DNA from: Candidatus Cryptobacteroides avicola
Lineage (GTDB): Bacteria; Bacteroidota; Bacteroidia; Bacteroidales; UBA932
Length of the DNA: 64,000 nt
Reading direction: 5' to 3'
Assembly: GCA_017695115.1 (NCBI GenBank)
Contig: JADILV010000079.1
Span: 1 to 64,000, forward strand
In this document: in pieces, positions 39,472-49,405 of the stretch
Position numbering within the stretch: the first letter of the stretch is position 1
Layout: each line of letters starts with the position of its first letter
Notes under the pieces: generated by a model
Told to the model about the DNA's origin: nothing
The model's input: only the letters and a program-made list of their open reading frames with translations
Database searches by the model: none
Translations under genes and position numbers: made by a program

Positions 39472-40380
39472 ATGGAAAAAACCAGCATCATAAAAATCGA
39501 CACTGTAGACCAGTACAACAAACTTTACGGTCTGAAGACCCTCCACCCTCTTGTATCGGTAGTGGACCTGGGCAAGGCAAAGCAGAATATCCCTCTGGAA
39601 TGTACCATCAACTATGGCGTTTACGCACTGTTCCTCAAACAGGTCAAATGCGGGGACATACGATACGGGAGACAGCCATACGACTATCAGGAAGGGACCG
39701 TGACCAGTTTCGCCCCGGGCCAGGTGGTTTCCGTTTCCCGCGACCCGAACGTAACCAAAATGGATGTGCTCGGCCTGGTCTTCCATCCCGACCTTATCAG
39801 AGGGACTTCATTGGGAAAAGACATACGCAGATATTCCTTCTTCTCTTACAATTCTACCGAAGCCCTGCATCTTTCCGAAGACGAGAAACATCTTTTCAAG
39901 GACTGCCTCGACAAAATAAGGATGGAAATCAGCCGTCCCGTAGACAAACATAGCAAAAGGCTTATATCAATGAACATCGAACTGCTCCTCGACTACTGCA
40001 TGAGGTTCTACGACAGGCAGTTCATCACCAGAAGCGATGTAAACCGGAGTATCCTTGTACGTTTCGACGAACTGCTTGACGAATATTTCGAAAGCGGCAG
40101 GGCCGAGTCGGAAGGCCTTCCTACAGTCAGATATTTCGCAGACAAAGTCTGCCTCTCCCCTAACTATTTCGGTGACCTTATAAAGAAAGAGTCCGGCAAG
40201 ACCGCCCAGGAGCTCATCCAGACCAAAATCATCGGCCTGGCCAAGGACAAGATGCTCGGAAGCGACAAGACAGTCAGCCAGATTGCCTATGAGCTCGGAT
40301 TCCAGTACTCCCAGCATTTCAGCCGCCTGTTCAAGAAACTCACCGGCAGCACCCCGATGGAGTACAGACGGCCGTCATAG
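39472..40380 (+). CDS. AraC-family transcriptional regulator
   Basis: C-terminal double HTH '...ADKVCLSPNYFGDLIKKESGKTAQELI...VSQIAYELGFQYSQHFSRLFKKLTGSTPMEYRRPS'. Confidence 0.93.
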   Translation: MEKTSIIKIDTVDQYNKLYGLKTLHPLVSVVDLGKAKQNIPLECTINYGVYALFLKQVKCGDIRYGRQPYDYQEGTVTSFAPGQVVSVSRDPNVTKMDVLGLVFHPDLIRGTSLGKDIRRYSFFSYNSTEALHLSEDEKHLFKDCLDKIRMEISRPVDKHSKRLISMNIELLLDYCMRFYDRQFITRSDVNRSILVRFDELLDEYFESGRAESEGLPTVRYFADKVCLSPNYFGDLIKKESGKTAQELIQTKIIGLAKDKMLGSDKTVSQIAYELGFQYSQHFSRLFKKLTGSTPMEYRRPS

Positions 40381-40519
40381 ACTTCCGCCCATAAGCAGCC
40401 TGTCCGGCAAACGGACAGGCCGGAATGTGCGTCCATACCTATGAATTGTTAGCCAGAACAGATAGCAGGACAGAAATAAATACCCATTTGTAGCGATTGA
40501 CGTCCTGAGCGGGACGGGG

Positions 40520-40527
40520 TAATTTTG
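40520..40527 (+). promoter_or_regulatory. Candidate -7 box TAATTTTG for the hmu operon
   Basis: TAnnTTTG match 36 nt upstream of the calycin-like gene; TTGA at 40497-40500 is 19 nt upstream. Confidence 0.45.
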
Positions 40528-40562
40528 CAGCATCATTTGTAAACATCTAAATTCTAAATACA

Positions 40563-41021
40563 ATGAAGCTGACAGAAATTATCCTAATGGCCGCCATTGC
40601 GGTCTTCGCAGCATCCTGCGAGCAACAGAATCATGAATCCGAAACGTCCTTCTCGGAGGCTGTAGCCGGCACATATACCGGTACTCTTACCATGTCGGTC
40701 ATGGGAACGGCCATGGACCCGATGGAAGAAGCACAGGTAACGCTTGGCGTTGAAAATAACGTCTGGACACTTACCCTTCCGGAGATGGGTACGGGCTCGA
40801 TGTCCATGGAATCAATCTCGGTGGAAGTGGAGCTGGCCGAATCCGGAGAGGGCTATACCCTGACTGCGGAAAACATCGATGCAGTATCCGGAAATCTCTC
40901 CATAACCGGCTCTCTGACCGGAACAGTCAGTGCTGACGGCAGCAGTATGGCCATAAATGCAGAGATCACTCCAGGAGCCATGCCTATGGCAATCAATGTG
41001 GATTTCGAGGGGACGAAATAA
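40563..41021 (+). CDS. Calycin-like lipoprotein, methionine-rich
   Basis: Lipobox FAASC; 'AGTYTGTLTMSVMGTAMDPMEEAQVTL...NAEITPGAMPMAINVDFEGTK'. Confidence 0.65.
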   Translation: MKLTEIILMAAIAVFAASCEQQNHESETSFSEAVAGTYTGTLTMSVMGTAMDPMEEAQVTLGVENNVWTLTLPEMGTGSMSMESISVEVELAESGEGYTLTAENIDAVSGNLSITGSLTGTVSADGSSMAINAEITPGAMPMAINVDFEGTK

Positions 41022-41687
41022 ATGAAAAAGCCATTACTGACAATGTTGACGACCGGAGCGGCCATGCTGCCGCTCCTTTCGTGCAACGGACTTTTCGGGG
41101 GCATCTACGACGAACCGGTGGCTGATACAGGATTCGGATTTACAAAAGTGAACCAGGCGACTTCTTCCGGGACGATATATATCGATGCCACTTCATATAC
41201 CAGATGGACATATATCGACTTCGACACTTTCGCCATAGATACCACCTTTATAGCCGGAGACGGGTCTGAAACCGGAGAAGTGATGGAGGGTTGGGATCTG
41301 GCCATACACCGCTATGACACCAAGACCAACGGAGGATCTGTCATAGAGACGGAGTTCACGTCTCTGGACGGGTTTCTCGCTTCGGGAAGACTTCCGGAAG
41401 GAGAGTATGCAGAGGATATCTGGACCGAAGACAAGATAACGGTCGACATGTCCGGAATGATGGACGGAGTCATCCTCTATGCCCCGTCCTGGTACAACCG
41501 GGAACTGTCCCGATGGCTCAACGTGGACACCTCCACCATGCCTCCGGTATATACGATGTCCGGCAAGGTGTACATCCTGATGATGAAGGACGGCAAGGCC
41601 GCGGCGCTGCAGCTGACCAACTACATGAACAGCAGCAAGGTCAAAGGGTTTATGAGCATTGATTACGTATATCCTGTGGAGTTCTGA
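41022..41687 (+). CDS. hmuY: HmuY-family heme-binding lipoprotein
   Basis: 'GWDLAIHRYDTKTNGG', 'KVYILMMKDGKAAALQLTNYMNSSKVKGFMSIDYVYPVEF'; lipobox LLSC. Confidence 0.88.
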   Translation: MKKPLLTMLTTGAAMLPLLSCNGLFGGIYDEPVADTGFGFTKVNQATSSGTIYIDATSYTRWTYIDFDTFAIDTTFIAGDGSETGEVMEGWDLAIHRYDTKTNGGSVIETEFTSLDGFLASGRLPEGEYAEDIWTEDKITVDMSGMMDGVILYAPSWYNRELSRWLNVDTSTMPPVYTMSGKVYILMMKDGKAAALQLTNYMNSSKVKGFMSIDYVYPVEF

Positions 41688-41689
41688 CA

Positions 41690-43831
41690 ATGAATAGGAT
41701 AATCTTTTTGCTCATATCTTTCTCTCTGGCAGTCCAGGGGCTTTCCGCCTCCGTATCCGTTACAGTCACAGGGACTGTCAGGGACAGCAAGGGCGGGCCT
41801 CTTGCCGGAACGGCAGTGACCGTGGCCGGGAACAACAGCATTTACGCCATCGCCGGGGATGACGGCAGGTACAGTATTGACGTACCGGCCGATGCGGATA
41901 TGCTCAGGTTCCAGTTTGTCGGCTACCTGACACAGGACATCCCTCTTGAAAAGGCAAAAGGCAATGTTCTGGATGTGGTCATGGAAGAAGATCTTATGAA
42001 CCTGGAGACAGTGGTGGTCACCGGGACCAGGACTCCGAGGCTTCTGAAAGAAAGTCCCATATTGACAAGAGTCATAACCGGTCCTGATATACGGAAAGTG
42101 GATGCCCTCAATATCGGGGACCTGCTGGAGTCGGAACTTCCCGGAATCGAGTTCTCGTATGCCATGGACCAGCAGGTGACCCTCAACATGCAGGGGTTCG
42201 GCGGCAATTCTGTGCTTTTCCTGGTGGACGGGGAACGCATAGCGGGCGAGACTCTTGACAACATAGACTACAACCGCCTCAATCTGGACAATGTCCAGAG
42301 GGTCGAAATCGTAAAGGGTGCTGCCTCGTCGCTGTACGGGTCCAATGCCGTCGGAGGTGTAGTCAATCTGATCAGCGCCGGCGCTACCGAACCGTGGTCG
42401 GTAAATGCCAATGCCCGGTACGGGGCCCACAACGAGCAGCGCTACGGCGGTTCCGCCGGCTTTATTGCAGGAAAATTCAACAGCCTGACCAATGCCCAGT
42501 ACACCAGCATCGACTCTTACGCGATGCCTTCGGAGGGAGACTACAATACCTTCTACGGAGGTTACAACTGGAGCATCAAGGAACGTCTGCAGTACGAACC
42601 GCTCGAGGGGCTCAAGTTCACCGCGCGTGCCGGCTATTTCTTCCGGGAAAGGGACCTGCAGAGTGATACCCGGGACCGTTACCGTGACTTCAGCGGAGGA
42701 CTGAAAGGAGAATGGGAAATCGATGAAAGCAACCGTCTGGAACTCTCCTACGGCTATGACCAGTACGACAAGAGCGATTACCTGCTTTTCAACGATACGG
42801 ATGTCCGGGACTACAGCAACGTCCAGCACGTAGTGCGCGGAGTCTACACCTGCAGTCTCGGGGAAGACGGCCGGCACACCATGATCCTCGGAGGAGACTA
42901 CATGAGGGACTACCTTATGTCCTACCAGTTTGAAAACAACGGCTATTATGTCCAGCATACGGCGGACGTATTCGGCCAGATAGAGGCCAGGCTGGACGAG
43001 AGATGGCACTTTACAGGAGGCCTGCGCTATGACTTCTTCTCCCAGAAGAAGCTCAGCCATTTCTCCCCGAAACTCAGCCTGATGTACCGTCTGAAGAACT
43101 GGTCGTTCCGAGGCTCCTACTCCGGCGGCTTCCGTGCACCTACGCTCAAAGAGATGTACATGTCATTCGACATGGCCAGCATCTTCATGATATACGGCAA
43201 TCCCGACCTGTCTCCCGAGTCCAGCGAGAACCTGTCGCTGTCGGCCGAGTACAACTGGAAATATCTCAGCGCATCGGTGTCCGGCTTCTACAATTTCGTA
43301 GACAACCGTATCACTACAGTATGGAACGAAGGACTCGGCGGCATGATGTACACCAACATGAACCCGCTGCAGGTACGCGGCGTGGACGTATCGGTATCGA
43401 CACGACTGCCGTTCGGACTCGGAGCGAGACTGGCATACACTTTTACCGATGAGGCCATCCGCCCCGGAGACCCCCTGGTATCCCAGACCCGGCCGCATTC
43501 GGCTACGGTCCGCATCGAATACGGCAGATCATGGAAAGACTACGGCTTCGACGTAGCCCTCAGCGGACGTATCCTTTCAGCCGTGACCACGGAGGTCTAT
43601 ACGTCAGCTACGGACTACGAGGAGACCGAAACGCAGACTTACCCGGCATATACCATCTGGAAACTGACGGTATCACAGGACATCTGGAAAGGGATCCACC
43701 TGAATATCATAGTGGACAACATCTTCAATTACCGTCCGGAGTACTACTACAGCAGCACGCCGAGTACGACCGGTACGACAGCAGCTGTGGGCCTGTCCGT
43801 GGATATTGAACAGATGTTTAAAAAATATTGA
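41690..43831 (+). CDS. hmuR: TonB-dependent heme receptor (HmuR-like)
   Basis: Plug 'ALNIGDLLESELPGIEFSYAMDQQVTLNMQGFGGNSVLFLVDGERIAGETLDNIDYNRLNLDNVQRVEIVKGAASSLYGSNAVGGVVNLIS'; follows hmuY. Confidence 0.88.
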   Translation: MNRIIFLLISFSLAVQGLSASVSVTVTGTVRDSKGGPLAGTAVTVAGNNSIYAIAGDDGRYSIDVPADADMLRFQFVGYLTQDIPLEKAKGNVLDVVMEEDLMNLETVVVTGTRTPRLLKESPILTRVITGPDIRKVDALNIGDLLESELPGIEFSYAMDQQVTLNMQGFGGNSVLFLVDGERIAGETLDNIDYNRLNLDNVQRVEIVKGAASSLYGSNAVGGVVNLISAGATEPWSVNANARYGAHNEQRYGGSAGFIAGKFNSLTNAQYTSIDSYAMPSEGDYNTFYGGYNWSIKERLQYEPLEGLKFTARAGYFFRERDLQSDTRDRYRDFSGGLKGEWEIDESNRLELSYGYDQYDKSDYLLFNDTDVRDYSNVQHVVRGVYTCSLGEDGRHTMILGGDYMRDYLMSYQFENNGYYVQHTADVFGQIEARLDERWHFTGGLRYDFFSQKKLSHFSPKLSLMYRLKNWSFRGSYSGGFRAPTLKEMYMSFDMASIFMIYGNPDLSPESSENLSLSAEYNWKYLSASVSGFYNFVDNRITTVWNEGLGGMMYTNMNPLQVRGVDVSVSTRLPFGLGARLAYTFTDEAIRPGDPLVSQTRPHSATVRIEYGRSWKDYGFDVALSGRILSAVTTEVYTSATDYEETETQTYPAYTIWKLTVSQDIWKGIHLNIIVDNIFNYRPEYYYSSTPSTTGTTAAVGLSVDIEQMFKKY

Positions 43832-43835
43832 AAAT

Positions 43836-46800
43836 ATGGTTCGGAAAAAGACAAGACACATAATATATATCATCATATCCGCTCTGGCAGTCCTCATCCT
43901 GTGGGGACTGTGGGCGTTGACGGCAAGTCCGACGAAAGTGGCTTTCCTGAATTATCAGATTATCGAGATGGGCAGGATAGCCAAGGCAAACGACAACGCC
44001 ATGATAAAGCTGTACGAGCTGGCTCCCGAGGAAGCTTCCAGGGCCGGACGGTACGACATACTCCTGATCAACGGCATGGGCCTGAGGATCACAGAGGAAC
44101 AGAGGGCGCAGATACAGCGTGCGGCCGACAGGGGCCTTCCCGTAATCTCGACCATGGTCACCAATCCTGCCAATGACATCAATACGGCCGATTCACTGGA
44201 TACTGAAAAAATAAAGGCCTATCTGTCAAACGGAGGTCCGGACAATTACCGGAACATGCTTTTGTATATCCGCCGCAGCATAGACGGTAAAAGGATTGCG
44301 GCTCCGGAACCTGCCCCGGCAGAAGAATATACCATGGAGAACATCTACCATCCGTCCCTGAAAGACAAGGACGGGGACGAGGAGGGATTCCGTTCCATCG
44401 CGGCATATAACGGCTGGCTGAAGGACAACGGTCTCTGGAAGGACGGTGCCCCGCGCATTATCATTACGGGGCAGATGGGAGATCCTGCCGACCTGATTGC
44501 ATCCCTTGAGGCCACCGGGAACATGGTCTATCCCATACGCAGCACCATACCGATGCTCCGCAGCGGCCAATTGGATTCCATAGCCCCTTCGGCCGTAATC
44601 AACATGGCGCACGGCAGACTCGGGGACGGGATGGTGGAATTCCTGGAAAAATACAATATTCCCCTGTTCTCTCCCCTGAATGCCAATACTCTCGTCTCCG
44701 ACTGGGAGGAAGACGACATGGGCATGACCGGAGGCTTCCTGTCCCAGAGCATAGTGACACCAGAGATAGACGGGGCGATCCGGCCTTTCGTGCTTTTCGG
44801 ACACTATGAGACCGGAGACGGGCTCAGGCGTCTGGAGGCCGTTCCGGAGCGTCTTGAAGAATTTACCGGGACAGTCAACAGGTATCTGGAACTGAAGCGC
44901 AAGCCCGAGAGCCGGAAGAAGATAGCGATATTCTACTACAAGGGTCCCGGACAGAACGCCCTTGCTGCAGCAGGAATGGAAGTAGTGCCGTCTCTGTACA
45001 ATTTTCTTGTAGCACTGAGGGATGCCGGATATGATGTCACCGGCCTGCCTTCCTCCCCGGACGCCCTGGCGGAACTGATCCAGAGCCGCGGGGCAGTGTT
45101 CGGCTCCTATGCCGAAGGGGCCGCATCCCGCTTCATGCAGGAAGGCTCGCCGGAGTGGATAGACGCCCGGACCTATGACGGATGGGTGTCGGAGGCCATT
45201 CCGCAACGGCTTTATGACGAGGTCGTTGCCCTGAACGGAGATTTTCCCGGACCGTATATGTCCAGGGATGGCAGGCTCGCCCTTCCGCGCATAGAACTGG
45301 GCAATGTGGTGCTCATCCCGCAGCCGGCTGCCGGAGGCGGGCAGAATGATTTCCAGATGGTACACGGGACGCATGCCGCCCCTCCACACAATTATATCGC
45401 CGCTTACCTCTACGCACGTTACGGTTTCGGGGCCGATGCCATGATCCACTTCGGGACACACGGCAGCCTGGAGTTCACCCCCAAGAAACAGGTGGCCCTG
45501 AGCAGGTACGACTGGCCGGACCGACTGGTAGGGACAATACCGCATTTCTACTTCTACACCATCTCCAATGTCGGGGAAGGCATGATGGCCAAACGGCGTA
45601 CCTACGCCACTTTACAGTCGTATCTGACAGCGCCGTTTATGGAAAGCAATGTACGGGGACTGTACAGGGAGCTTTCGGAAGAGCTTTCCCGCTATGATGA
45701 TGCTCTCAACGGAGAGAAACCGGATGCTGCCGGTGCGGAAAGGTCTTCTTTGAAAATAAAGGGACTCTCCATTGATATGGGCATAGCCTCTGATCTCGGC
45801 CTGGATACTCTGGACAGGGAGAGTCCATATAATGAAGATGATATCATACGTATCGGCAATTTCTCCGAAGAACTGGCTTCCGAGAAGGTTGCGGGCAGGC
45901 TGTATGTAATGGGGGAACCTTATCTGCCCGAGCAGATCGAGTCCACCGTCTGTGCCATGAGTGCAGAACCGATAGCCTACGGCCTTCTGGATATCGACCG
46001 TGCCCGGGGCAAGAATGTCGAAAAGGCTGAAAAGCGCCGTCCGGAGTTCAACGACAGGTATCTGGAACCGGCAAGGAAGATAGTGGAACGGCTGCTGGCA
46101 CAGTCCCGTCCGGCGGATGACCGTCAGCTATGTTCCATAGCCGGTATCTCTATGGAGGAGCTCGCCCGAGCACGAGAAACGGCCCGTTCGCTCCAGGCTC
46201 CGCCTGACATGATGTCAATGATGATGCAGATGGCCGGAATGCAGCAGGTACGCAAGGATACGGCCGTCAGCAAAGGGATGAGTGAGATGATGTCTGATAT
46301 CGGGCGGCAGATGATGGAGGGCGGCAAGGCCCGGCCGACACAGCAGGAAGCGGATTTCGCCAGGGCGGTGACGGAAATAGAGCAGGCCGTGCTCAATGTG
46401 CACAACTACCGCAAGGCTCTGCTGGAGAGCCCCTCCGATGAATTGGAGAGTATGCTGAATGCTCTGGGCGGCGGCTATACCGCGCCCTCACCCGGAGGAG
46501 ATCCTGTAGCAAATCCCAACACCCTGCCTACCGGGCGCAACCTTTTCGCCGTGAATGCCGAGGCCACTCCGACCCGAAGTGCATGGGAGAAAGGCGTGCA
46601 GCTGGCGGAGAACACATTGAGGCTTTACCGGGAGCGGCACTGCGACTCCCTGCCCCGCAAGGTCAGCTATACCCTCTGGAGCAGCGAGTTCATCGAGACC
46701 GAGGGGGCTACCATAGCCCAGATATTATACATGCTGGGAGTCGAGCCGATATATGACAGTTTCGGCCGCGTGACCGACATCAGGCTGATACCGTCGGAGA

Positions 46801-48032
46801 AGCTGGGACGTCCGAGGATAGATGTGGTGGTGCAGACCAGCGGACAGCTCAGGGATATCGCCGCATCGCGCCTGTTCCTGATAGACAGGGCCGTACGTAT
46901 GGCGGCAGAAGCCGGGGACGAGGAATATACGAACAATGTGGCGGAAGGTATCCGCGAGACCGAACGGATTCTCACCGGGAAGGGCGTCACTCCGGCCGAT
47001 GCACGGAGAATGTCCTCCTACAGGGTGTTCGGCGGAGTGAACGGCAACTACGGCACAGGTATCCAGAGCATGGTGACGGCTTCGGACCGCTGGAGCTCGT
47101 CTTCGGAAATAGCGCAGGTATATATGAACAATATGGGGGCCTATTACGGAAGCGAGGAAGGCTGGGAAGAGTTTGCCCGGTATGCTTTCGAGGCCGCCCT
47201 GTCCCGTACCGATGCCGTAGTGCAGCCACGACAGAGCAATACCTGGGGAGCACTGAGTCTCGACCATGTGTATGAGTTCATGGGCGGACTGAACCTGGCC
47301 GTCAAGGAAGTGACCGGCAAGGAGCCGGACGCCTACCTGAGCGATTACCGCAACCGCAGCAGGGTCAGGATGCAGGAGCTCAAGGAAGCCATAGGAGTCG
47401 AGAGCCGGACAACGATATTCAATCCGTCCTATATAGAAGAAAAACTCAATGGAGGAGCCGGAGATGCAGCCGCCATAGCCGAAACTGTCACCAACACATT
47501 CGGCTGGAATGTAATGAAGCCGCAGGCCATAGATGACAGGCTCTGGGATGAGATATACGATGTCTATGTGCAGGATAAATTCAACCTTGGAATCAGGGAA
47601 CATTTCAAGGAGGTCAATCCGGCAGCTCTCGAGGAAGTGACAGCTGTCATGCTGGAGTCGGCCCGTAAAGGGCTCTGGGAAGCCACGCCGGAACAGATAG
47701 CCGGTCTGGCCGAGCTGCACACAGGCCTGATAAAGGAGTTCGCTCCGTCATGCTCCGGTTTCGTGTGCGACAATCCTTCCCTGCAGGACTATATAGCATC
47801 GGCCCTGCCCGAGGCCTCTGCCGGAGAATACCGCGGGGCCATACGGCAGATCCGGGAGGTGTCGGCGGGCGAAGCTCCAGACGGGATGGTACTAAAGAAA
47901 GACCGCCTGCAGAGCGAGACAGAAAAGAAAACGACGCTGGTCAGCAACATAGCCGTGGCGGTGCTGATTGTCGCCCTGTTCGTCATGGGAGGACTGCTGA
48001 TACGCCGCCGCAGAAAATCCGGAGGCATCTGA
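43836..48032 (+). CDS. hmuS: Membrane-anchored CobN-like chelatase (HmuS-like)
   Basis: 'HFGTHGSLEFTPKKQVALSRYDWPDRLVGTIPHFYFYTISNVGEGMMAKRR'; N-terminal and C-terminal TM helices; operon position. Confidence 0.88.
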   Translation: MVRKKTRHIIYIIISALAVLILWGLWALTASPTKVAFLNYQIIEMGRIAKANDNAMIKLYELAPEEASRAGRYDILLINGMGLRITEEQRAQIQRAADRGLPVISTMVTNPANDINTADSLDTEKIKAYLSNGGPDNYRNMLLYIRRSIDGKRIAAPEPAPAEEYTMENIYHPSLKDKDGDEEGFRSIAAYNGWLKDNGLWKDGAPRIIITGQMGDPADLIASLEATGNMVYPIRSTIPMLRSGQLDSIAPSAVINMAHGRLGDGMVEFLEKYNIPLFSPLNANTLVSDWEEDDMGMTGGFLSQSIVTPEIDGAIRPFVLFGHYETGDGLRRLEAVPERLEEFTGTVNRYLELKRKPESRKKIAIFYYKGPGQNALAAAGMEVVPSLYNFLVALRDAGYDVTGLPSSPDALAELIQSRGAVFGSYAEGAASRFMQEGSPEWIDARTYDGWVSEAIPQRLYDEVVALNGDFPGPYMSRDGRLALPRIELGNVVLIPQPAAGGGQNDFQMVHGTHAAPPHNYIAAYLYARYGFGADAMIHFGTHGSLEFTPKKQVALSRYDWPDRLVGTIPHFYFYTISNVGEGMMAKRRTYATLQSYLTAPFMESNVRGLYRELSEELSRYDDALNGEKPDAAGAERSSLKIKGLSIDMGIASDLGLDTLDRESPYNEDDIIRIGNFSEELASEKVAGRLYVMGEPYLPEQIESTVCAMSAEPIAYGLLDIDRARGKNVEKAEKRRPEFNDRYLEPARKIVERLLAQSRPADDRQLCSIAGISMEELARARETARSLQAPPDMMSMMMQMAGMQQVRKDTAVSKGMSEMMSDIGRQMMEGGKARPTQQEADFARAVTEIEQAVLNVHNYRKALLESPSDELESMLNALGGGYTAPSPGGDPVANPNTLPTGRNLFAVNAEATPTRSAWEKGVQLAENTLRLYRERHCDSLPRKVSYTLWSSEFIETEGATIAQILYMLGVEPIYDSFGRVTDIRLIPSEKLGRPRIDVVVQTSGQLRDIAASRLFLIDRAVRMAAEAGDEEYTNNVAEGIRETERILTGKGVTPADARRMSSYRVFGGVNGNYGTGIQSMVTASDRWSSSSEIAQVYMNNMGAYYGSEEGWEEFARYAFEAALSRTDAVVQPRQSNTWGALSLDHVYEFMGGLNLAVKEVTGKEPDAYLSDYRNRSRVRMQELKEAIGVESRTTIFNPSYIEEKLNGGAGDAAAIAETVTNTFGWNVMKPQAIDDRLWDEIYDVYVQDKFNLGIREHFKEVNPAALEEVTAVMLESARKGLWEATPEQIAGLAELHTGLIKEFAPSCSGFVCDNPSLQDYIASALPEASAGEYRGAIRQIREVSAGEAPDGMVLKKDRLQSETEKKTTLVSNIAVAVLIVALFVMGGLLIRRRRKSGGI

Positions 48033-48044
48033 TATTCGGGAAAC

Positions 48045-48758
48045 ATGTATAGTCTGGTCATTATATTAATGGTGCTGGTCTGTATCAATTTCATATTGAA
48101 ACAGTCCTGGCACAAATGGTGGTCGGTGCTGGCCCATGCCGCGGCGGCCGCCCTGTTTACCGGTCTGATGTGGCCGGCAGCCGTGAGACAGTCACGCTCC
48201 CAGATAGATGCCTGGCTGTCCGATCCAGGCCTGATGCTGGATACCTCGGTGGTCATCACCATTGAGGTCATTCTTCAGATTTCATTTTGCCTGCTGTCGG
48301 TGAATCTGATGAATTCAGGAAAACTGAAGCCCTCTGTTATCTGGAGCTACCGCATCCTGCGCTGGTTCCCCGGCATACTGATATTCGGTGTACTGTTCAG
48401 TTTTCTTGTCTGTCTGATATTCGCTTTTCCCGGTATGCCTTTTACGCTGGTGGCCTGGAGCGCGGCTGCGGTGGTCTTCGCGGTGATAGCCGGAGGGGCC
48501 TGGCTGATGCGGCTGCTCTTTCCCGATAAAGAAAGCCGCCTGGAGATGTTCTTCCTGACCAACGCCCTGACCGGGATAGTGGCAGTGATAGCTACCGTCA
48601 ACGGACAGACGGCCGTGAGCGGGGTGAGCGAGGTGGACTGGCGGTCCCTTGCCGGCGTGCTCGGACTTGTCGCCGCAGGGGTACTGGCCGGTTCGTCCGT
48701 CAGGACAGCGCGTCCTTTCCGCAGATTTTTGAAAAACATCAATAATTTAAAACCGTAA
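48045..48758 (+). CDS. Multi-TM membrane protein at the hmuT position
   Basis: Several hydrophobic helices, between the chelatase and ExbB-like genes. Confidence 0.65.
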   Translation: MYSLVIILMVLVCINFILKQSWHKWWSVLAHAAAAALFTGLMWPAAVRQSRSQIDAWLSDPGLMLDTSVVITIEVILQISFCLLSVNLMNSGKLKPSVIWSYRILRWFPGILIFGVLFSFLVCLIFAFPGMPFTLVAWSAAAVVFAVIAGGAWLMRLLFPDKESRLEMFFLTNALTGIVAVIATVNGQTAVSGVSEVDWRSLAGVLGLVAAGVLAGSSVRTARPFRRFLKNINNLKP

Positions 48759-48763
48759 TAAAT

Positions 48764-49405
48764 ATGAATTATATTTCCGACATTCTCTTCTGGATTTCCA
48801 ACGGACTGCTCGTACCGGTAGTGGTGCTGCTGATCCTGTTTTTTCTCCGGTCTCTGCTGCTGATCGGCAACTTTTTCGGCCAGTACCTGCAAATCAGGAA
48901 AACAGACCGGCTCTTTATGGCTAAAGTGGAGGCACTGACTACTGATACGGTAGAAGAATTGCGTGCCTCCATGCCAGACAAAACCAGGTCTCCGCTGCTG
49001 GGCTGTCTGGCCGGTCTGCTGGACACAACAAAGGACAAGGCTCACCGCCAGCTCCTGCTTTCGGATTATGAGATTGCCGCAGACAAGGACCTGGGTACCT
49101 CCAAGACACTCTCGAAGATGGGTCCGATGCTGGGCCTTATGGGTACCCTCATCCCTATGGGACCTGCTTTGGTCGGTCTGTCTACAGGAGATATCGGCTC
49201 GATGGCCTATAACATGCAGGTGGCATTTGCCACTACCGTAGTCGGCCTGTTTTCTGCGGCAATAGGCTTTATCACCCAGCAGGTAAAGCAGAGATGGTAT
49301 ACAAAGGACCTCAACCGTCTGGAGTTCGTGTGCGATGTTCTGGACGGCCGCGCAGGACAGGCCGGGACAGTTGCCGGAGCGGATGTAAAGGAGGACGGAA
49401 GATGA
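48764..49405 (+). CDS. MotA/TolQ/ExbB-family proton channel protein (HmuU-like)
   Basis: 'KTLSKMGPMLGLMGTLIPMGPALVGLSTGDIGSMAYNMQVAFATTVVGLFSAAIGFI'. Confidence 0.9.
   Translation: MNYISDILFWISNGLLVPVVVLLILFFLRSLLLIGNFFGQYLQIRKTDRLFMAKVEALTTDTVEELRASMPDKTRSPLLGCLAGLLDTTKDKAHRQLLLSDYEIAADKDLGTSKTLSKMGPMLGLMGTLIPMGPALVGLSTGDIGSMAYNMQVAFATTVVGLFSAAIGFITQQVKQRWYTKDLNRLEFVCDVLDGRAGQAGTVAGADVKEDGR

Noticed and set aside
41663-43060. 465-aa minus-strand ORF
   Set aside because: Antisense to the TonB-dependent receptor; no motif; shadow ORF.
44226-47720. Long minus-strand ORFs (439 and 331 aa) inside the CobN-like gene
   Set aside because: Antisense to strongly matched chelatase sequence; no independent support.
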